Of a stretch of DNA of 8,914 nucleotides, positions 5,114 to 8,914 are shown in pieces. Origin of the DNA: an uncultured Actinomycetes bacterium (lineage in GTDB: Bacteria > Actinomycetota > Actinomycetes > Nanopelagicales > Nanopelagicaceae); contig CAIXDY010000118.1 in the NCBI GenBank assembly GCA_903918325.1, positions 1-8,914 of the forward strand. The letters run 5' to 3'. The position numbers and the translations under genes were made by a program. Numbering within the stretch: position 1 is the first letter of the stretch; each line of letters opens with the position of its first letter. The notes under the pieces were generated by a model. It did not search any database. It saw nothing but the letters and a program-made list of their open reading frames with translations, and had not been told where the DNA came from.

Positions 5114-6046
5114 ATGAAAAAAATCGCAATTGTCCTTGCACTCTTTGCATCGATAATGGTGCCAACGCAAGCCCAAGCTGCGCAAGCAACTTTCAACGGT
5201 GGTCCTCTCACTAATCTTGATTCACCCGCATCCATTCATATTGCCCTTGGTAATTTTCCTACTAATGGCGGGCTTTATGTCATGGAGTGCGTTGAAGGTG
5301 TAGCTGGTGCGCGACCAAGTCTTTGTAATGCGGCAGTGCAACTGTGGGTATCAACTGATCCAACTGCTTCATTTAAACCAACAGCTGACATTGTTTTTAA
5401 GCCAACATCAACTTTTACTGGTGCCGACTGCACCATGGTTAAATGTGGAATCTTCTTGCGTTATGACCACACCGTTCCTAATGATCTCACTCAAGATCAA
5501 TTCATCGCCCTCACTTTCAAATCTGCCGCACCTACTGTGGCAACCCTGCCTAATGATGAAATCACTGCAACCATTAATGGTGCGGCGTTGAGTTCTAAGA
5601 CACCTATCAAGTTGGCATACCGCGCACCCGCGCTTCTTTCTGCAACATCAAAAGCTGGAGCGGCTCTGAGTTATCAATCTCTAGCACCTGCTTGTGCACT
5701 CACTGGCATGAAAATCACTGCCCTTAAGGGAACTGGTTTTTGCGATATTGCCGTTACTTCAGCCGGTGATGCAACAACTGCCGGTATTACATCCCATTTT
5801 CCTATCGAATTAACGCTGGGAACTCAGACAATTACTACGTTCAAGTTAGTAGCGAACAAAAAAATTACTTTGCCTAAGACCACCAACTTCGGCGAACCCG
5901 TTACTTACTTGGGCACCGGAAGTTGCACCACAACTCGCAATGTTGTTAGCGTGAAAAAGGGAACGTGCACAATTGTGGCTGGGGCTCGAAGTGCAACTGA
6001 TTTGTACGGACCACTTAACTTGCGTTTTGTAATAAAAGTTAAGTAA
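5114..6046 (+). CDS. Secreted multi-domain Ig-like protein, paralogous domain plus two C-terminal repeats
   Basis: The 310-residue product has a signal peptide (about 1-22, ending TQAQA). Residues about 35-136 repeat the plan of the preceding protein: cysteines 59/71 and 106/111, LWVSTDP (77-83) where the neighbour has FWISSNP, DCTMVKC (105-111), RYDH (116-119) and a last strand FIALTF. Two further modules follow: about 145-235, with LSYQSLAPAC and ALKGTGFCDI (Cys194/Cys210), and about 245-310, with VTYLGTGSC and VKKGTCTIVAGA (Cys271/Cys285). These resemble bacterial Ig-like repeats of the 'P.C...G..V..L..GTC.I.A...G...Y' kind. All eight cysteines can therefore pair within domains, suiting an exported protein. 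No lipobox, LPXTG motif or membrane anchor is present. The gene follows its neighbour by 10 nt. A heme-capture or surface-adhesion role is inferred, not shown. Confidence 0.72.
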   Translation: MKKIAIVLALFASIMVPTQAQAAQATFNGGPLTNLDSPASIHIALGNFPTNGGLYVMECVEGVAGARPSLCNAAVQLWVSTDPTASFKPTADIVFKPTSTFTGADCTMVKCGIFLRYDHTVPNDLTQDQFIALTFKSAAPTVATLPNDEITATINGAALSSKTPIKLAYRAPALLSATSKAGAALSYQSLAPACALTGMKITALKGTGFCDIAVTSAGDATTAGITSHFPIELTLGTQTITTFKLVANKKITLPKTTNFGEPVTYLGTGSCTTTRNVVSVKKGTCTIVAGARSATDLYGPLNLRFVIKVK

Positions 6047-6625
6047 TTAAAGCGTTGCTAGGCCACTGATGCAGAATGCAGTTGCAGATTTAATCTCTGC
6101 TTCTGCATCATGGCCAGCTTCAATCCGCTTTGTTGCAACATCGGTAGTTGCCTGAACATAAGCCAGGGCTTGAGTAATATCTTTTACGCCCATCAAGGTC
6201 AGACCTTGAGTTAAAGGCGCAAGCAAAGCACGGTGGGCCGCGCCAATTTGGGCCCCGCGATCTTGAGGCAGAGATGTTGCATTCAATGCTTTTGCAAGTA
6301 AATGTCGACCATCGGCAATGTAGCGAAGCGCAGCTGATATCCAGAGTTCAACACAGTTACATGGATTGCTACATTCACCAACTGCCTGGCTGAGAATGCT
6401 GGCAAAACTTTTGAGTTCATCAATAACTAAATCAGCAACTAAATCTGCACTGCTTCCAAAATATTCATACACCGATGTGCGAGATAAACCTGCACGTTGC
6501 GCGACGGCTGCAACAGTAATTGCAGCACCGCCAGATTCCATAGCAATTGCGGCGGCAGCTTCAATTAACTGCGTGCGTCGCCAATCACGATGGCTCCCAA
6601 GAGTATTGGTTTGAATGCGTGGCAT
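6047..6625 (-). CDS. TetR/AcrR family transcriptional regulator
   Basis: The 192-residue protein has a TetR DNA-binding domain at about 17-65: QLIEAAAAIAMESGGAAIT, then the helix-turn-helix VAAVAQRAGLSRTSVYEYFGS (38-58) with the typical S-V-Y-E-Y-F recognition end. The ligand-binding part is diverged, as usual, so the inducer cannot be predicted. It carries a cysteine cluster C-x3-C-x-C (85, 89, 91) and Cys184. It starts 4 nt after the dinG stop, so the two are probably co-transcribed, with only a weak RBS. Its stop codon abuts the stop of the convergent secreted-protein gene. It may regulate the neighbouring heme locus, its own operon or a distant target; no operator is evident near its own start. 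Confidence 0.85.
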   Translation of the reverse strand: MPRIQTNTLGSHRDWRRTQLIEAAAAIAMESGGAAITVAAVAQRAGLSRTSVYEYFGSSADLVADLVIDELKSFASILSQAVGECSNPCNCVELWISAALRYIADGRHLLAKALNATSLPQDRGAQIGAAHRALLAPLTQGLTLMGVKDITQALAYVQATTDVATKRIEAGHDAEAEIKSATAFCISGLATL

Positions 6626-6629
6626 TTCG

Positions 6630-8627
6630 TTAGTCTGTCACAGATTGGCTAAGGCGGCGTAACGAGTCGCGTACTACTTCTTTGTCTGAGGTTCTCCAGA
6701 GAGGTGGCATGGAGTTCAATAGAACTGATCCATAGCGCTTGGTCACAATTCGAGAATCTAAAATCGCTACGACTCCCCTGTCATCAACTGATCTAATTAA
6801 TCGACCTGTGCCTTGTGCCAATAACAGTGCTGCACGTGGCAGCGACACTTGCATAAATCCACTTCCGCCAGCGGCATCGGCTTGTGATGCGCGCGCAGCC
6901 ATTACGGGCTCATCGGGGCGGGGAAATGGAATGCGATCGATTGCAACCAAGATACAACTATTTCCTGGGACATCTACGCCTTGCCATAGCGACATTGTGC
7001 CCAACAGAACAGATGTTTCATCTTTAGCAAAACGAGAAACTAATGGGCCAACTGCATCCCCACGCTTTTGTGTAATGATTTTAATTGGAAGTTCAGCTAA
7101 AACTTTTCGCAGATGTAGATCTGCAGCTTCTACCCCGCGCCATGAAGAAAATAGCGCCAATGTGCGCCCGCCGGCAGCATCAATTAATTCACCCAGCTCG
7201 GTTAGTACTTCCATACTGGGGCCATCGCGGCCAGGTTCGGGTAAATGTTTAGGCATATATAAAACGCCCTGATTAGCAAAATCAAACGGAGAGCCCACAT
7301 CGAGCATCTGTACATTGCCCGGATCGAGTTCACCTGCACTGAGTTCAGCATTCAAATCTTCACCGACCAGAAAACCAATGCTTTTAGCTAAAGAGTTAAA
7401 TGAATTACCCACCGTTAACGTCGCCGATGTTGCAATGACTGGAGTTTGCTTGAGCATATTTTCGCGCAAAACATCAGAAACCGATAACGGCGCTAAATAC
7501 AGTGTAGAAAAAGTTGGTTCATACCAGAGCACTAAGCCATCTCCGAGTTTTAAAATCGTTGCCGCAGTTGTTGACATTTCATTGACGGCACCTTTAACGC
7601 GAGCACGTTCGGCCATGGCATCGGTATCGATAATTTCATCATCGGCCGAAAGAAATTGCACAATGGCTTGGGCACTTTCGCGCACTTTTCGAATCGGTGC
7701 CTCTAAGGACTGTGGAATTTGTTCAAGGCGCCCTTGTGCGCCAAAGTCACTGCGTACTGATTCTCCGTAATCCACCATCGATTCATGAAAATCATTAGCG
7801 GCTTTATGAAAAGCGTCGGCTAACTTGCCCGGCATGAATTTGCGCGCCATTGCAGCTGCCCGTAAAACGCGACCAGAGGTGAGTTCATCGGTGACTGCTT
7901 GTGTTGCACGATCCATAAACTCATGGGCTTCATCCAAAATAATGCAGTCACGTTCAGGCAAAATTGGATGTGAATCAACGATTTCAATGGCAAGTAAAGT
8001 GTGATTGGTAACGACAACATCGGCCGACTGCGCTTTAGCTTTAGCGTTAGCGGCAAAACATTGCGAACCAAAAGCACAGACATCGGCGCCAACACATTCG
8101 CGCCCTGAAACGCTATTAGCTGCCCAAACTCGCCTATCCACTTCGGGTGCATCATCGCGATCCCCCGATACTCCAGGTGTCTTAGCCCAGGCGATTAAGC
8201 GTTTGGCATCTTTTTCTAGCGATGAAACTTCCATCACTAATTCGCCATCTGGGTCCACGTCTTCACTATTCATTTTCTGTAAGCAGACATAGTTTCCAAC
8301 GCCTTTATAAATAGCGAAAGTAACTTCACGACCTAAAAGCTTTTCAAGGGCCGGCACAACTGCGGGTAAATCGCGATCTACTAACTGACGTTGCAATGCC
8401 AGAGTTGCGGTAGCTACTAAAACTTTTCGCCCATGCACGATTCCAGGAATTAAATAAGCCAGGGATTTTCCAGTGCCAGTTCCGGCTTGCACCATTAAGT
8501 GATGGCGATCAGTGAGGGCATTAGCCACCGCTTCAGCCATTTCAATTTGGCCTTCGCGAGGCGCCCCGCCAATTGCTTCAACGGCGACATCGAGTGCTTG
8601 ACGCACTTGTTTCGACATATCGCTCAT
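6630..8627 (-). CDS. dinG: DinG/XPD-type ATP-dependent DNA helicase
   Basis: The 665-residue superfamily 2 helicase shows Gln27 in the GQIEMA context, Walker A AGTGTGKS (48-55), the DEAH box (232-235), motif V around GTMSLWQGVDVPG (543-555) and motif VI QGTGRLIR (605-612). Four cysteines (115, 178, 184, 190) between Walker A and DEAH fit the XPD/DinG iron-sulfur domain. The C-terminal IPFPRPDEPV and LDSRIVTKRYG are standard DinG-family blocks. Length agrees with actinobacterial DinG-like helicases, without the exonuclease domain of some Firmicutes forms. Such enzymes unwind 5'-to-3' and deal with R-loops, D-loops or forked DNA. The start at 8627 has AAGG seven bases upstream and gives a leader of about 13 nt from the predicted promoter. 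The gene is followed by tetR after 4 nt. The paralogue YoaA is a possible alternative name. Confidence 0.92.
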   Translation of the reverse strand: MSDMSKQVRQALDVAVEAIGGAPREGQIEMAEAVANALTDRHHLMVQAGTGTGKSLAYLIPGIVHGRKVLVATATLALQRQLVDRDLPAVVPALEKLLGREVTFAIYKGVGNYVCLQKMNSEDVDPDGELVMEVSSLEKDAKRLIAWAKTPGVSGDRDDAPEVDRRVWAANSVSGRECVGADVCAFGSQCFAANAKAKAQSADVVVTNHTLLAIEIVDSHPILPERDCIILDEAHEFMDRATQAVTDELTSGRVLRAAAMARKFMPGKLADAFHKAANDFHESMVDYGESVRSDFGAQGRLEQIPQSLEAPIRKVRESAQAIVQFLSADDEIIDTDAMAERARVKGAVNEMSTTAATILKLGDGLVLWYEPTFSTLYLAPLSVSDVLRENMLKQTPVIATSATLTVGNSFNSLAKSIGFLVGEDLNAELSAGELDPGNVQMLDVGSPFDFANQGVLYMPKHLPEPGRDGPSMEVLTELGELIDAAGGRTLALFSSWRGVEAADLHLRKVLAELPIKIITQKRGDAVGPLVSRFAKDETSVLLGTMSLWQGVDVPGNSCILVAIDRIPFPRPDEPVMAARASQADAAGGSGFMQVSLPRAALLLAQGTGRLIRSVDDRGVVAILDSRIVTKRYGSVLLNSMPPLWRTSDKEVVRDSLRRLSQSVTD

Positions 8628-8646
8628 GGTGCAACCTTAGTGCCTG

Positions 8647-8675
8647 AGCATATAGTTGAACTTTCAACTACTTAA
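8647..8675 (-). promoter_or_regulatory. Candidate promoter of the dinG-tetR operon
   Basis: On the minus strand TTAAGT (8675-8670) and TATGCT (8652-8647) are 17 bp apart, and the spacer is almost exactly the MarR-type palindrome. Transcription would start near 8640, giving a leader of about 13 nt with AAGG before the dinG ATG. The -35 is weak. Confidence 0.4.
8653..8670. promoter_or_regulatory. MarR-type palindromic operator between dinG and the dioxygenase
   Basis: TAGTTGAA (8653-8660) and TTCAACTA (8663-8670) form a perfect 8-bp inverted repeat with a 2-bp centre, of the AT-rich TAGTTnAA...TTnAACTA kind bound by many MarR-family repressors. A third half-site, TTAACTA (8672-8678), follows. 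A larger perfect repeat, GCATATAGTT (8648-8657) with AACTATATGC (8674-8683), overlaps it with a different centre. No MarR gene is in the window. Family assignment is by resemblance. Confidence 0.6.
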
Positions 8676-8684
8676 CTATATGCT
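8656..8684 (+). promoter_or_regulatory. Candidate promoter of the dioxygenase gene, leaderless start
   Basis: TTGAAC (8656-8661) and TATGCT (8679-8684) are separated by 17 bp and each match four of six consensus bases. A start seven bases after the -10 falls at 8691, the A of the ATG, implying a leaderless mRNA; consistently, no Shine-Dalgarno sequence precedes that ATG. The palindrome overlaps the -35. Confidence 0.5.
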
Positions 8685-8690
8685 TAACCC

Positions 8691-8914
8691 ATGTCGAAAA
8701 TGCCCGCGCTCTACATCGGCCACGGTGCGCCTATGTTGCTCGATGATCCGTTGTGGACTTCGCAGTTGCGCGATATTGCGGCAAAAATTGAGAGACCGAA
8801 GGCAATTCTCATTGTCAGTGCGCATTGGGAATCGGAGCCAATAACTCTAAGTAGCAGTGCGGCAAACACTCCCTTGGTTTATGACTTTAGCGGCTTTGAT
8901 CAAAAGTTTTATGA
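8691..8914 (+). CDS. Class III extradiol ring-cleavage dioxygenase (LigB/DODA type), N-terminal part
   Basis: Seventy-four codons are present before the window ends. PALYIGHGAPM (5-15) with His11 and AILIVSAHWE (38-47) with His45 match the two N-terminal iron-binding histidines of the LigB-family 4,5-DOPA dioxygenase-like enzymes (DodA/YgiD), and TPLVYDFSGF followed by KFY is the next conserved block of that subgroup. These enzymes use non-heme Fe(II) to open catechol-type rings in the cytoplasm. The true substrate in bacteria is generally unproven. ATG 8691 is chosen because M-S-K-M-P leads directly into the conserved strand and fits a leaderless promoter; the in-frame ATG at 8700 is an alternative. 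The gene is divergent from dinG across a palindromic operator. Confidence 0.88.
   Translation, partial: MSKMPALYIGHGAPMLLDDPLWTSQLRDIAAKIERPKAILIVSAHWESEPITLSSSAANTPLVYDFSGFDQKFY

Noticed and set aside
6739..7770. Long open plus-strand frames inside dinG.
   Set aside because: They are antisense to well-conserved helicase motifs and show no recognisable domain or start signal.

Overview
The window looks like chromosome from a streamlined, low-GC actinobacterium, plausibly the freshwater acI / Nanopelagicales type. Evidence: a SAM-IV riboswitch (an actinobacterial class), a DUF4192-like protein, a Nudix hydrolase of the actinobacterial 'HWG..GAAG' type, base composition visibly under 50% GC, and extreme compaction (ATGA overlaps, abutting stop codons, a 39-nt convergent overlap, almost no long intergenic DNA). 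The lineage is an inference; only the actinobacterial placement is well supported.

Layout. Positions 1-92 (minus) hold the first 30 codons of an O-acetylhomoserine sulfhydrylase (metY), preceded by a SAM-IV riboswitch (about 165-280) whose downstream leader can fold over the ribosome binding site. Next, also on minus, come a short DUF4192-like protein (308-853) and a secreted PKD-domain protein (861-1559), 7 nt apart. A Nudix hydrolase (1640-2107, plus) converges on, and overlaps, the end of a three-gene ABC importer operon on minus: hmuT (3633-4544), hmuU (2656-3636), hmuV (2069-2659), with 4-nt ATGA overlaps at both junctions. This is a heme/iron-chelate/cobalamin-class importer, most likely for heme.

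Divergent from hmuT are two small secreted proteins on plus (4630-5103 and 5114-6046). Each carries a domain with cysteine spacing and sequence resembling the neocarzinostatin-like immunoglobulin fold, also met in actinobacterial secreted heme-uptake proteins. The 85-bp divergent gap holds a near-perfect 25-bp dyad next to a TATATA box, so importer and secreted pair are probably co-regulated. I regard 2069-6046 as one heme-acquisition locus, and its two secreted proteins as the most novel content.

A TetR regulator (6047-6625, minus) and a DinG/XPD-type iron-sulfur helicase (6630-8627, minus) form a second operon; the TetR stop codon abuts the stop of the secreted protein. At the right edge a LigB-type extradiol dioxygenase (8691 onward, plus, truncated by the window) starts divergently from dinG. 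The 63-bp gap contains a MarR-type palindrome embedded in two mirrored promoters, one of which places a transcription start at the dioxygenase ATG (leaderless).

No tRNA, rRNA, CRISPR, insertion sequence or clear poly-T terminator was seen. The only gene-free stretch approaching 300 bases is 93-307, which is filled by the metY leader.
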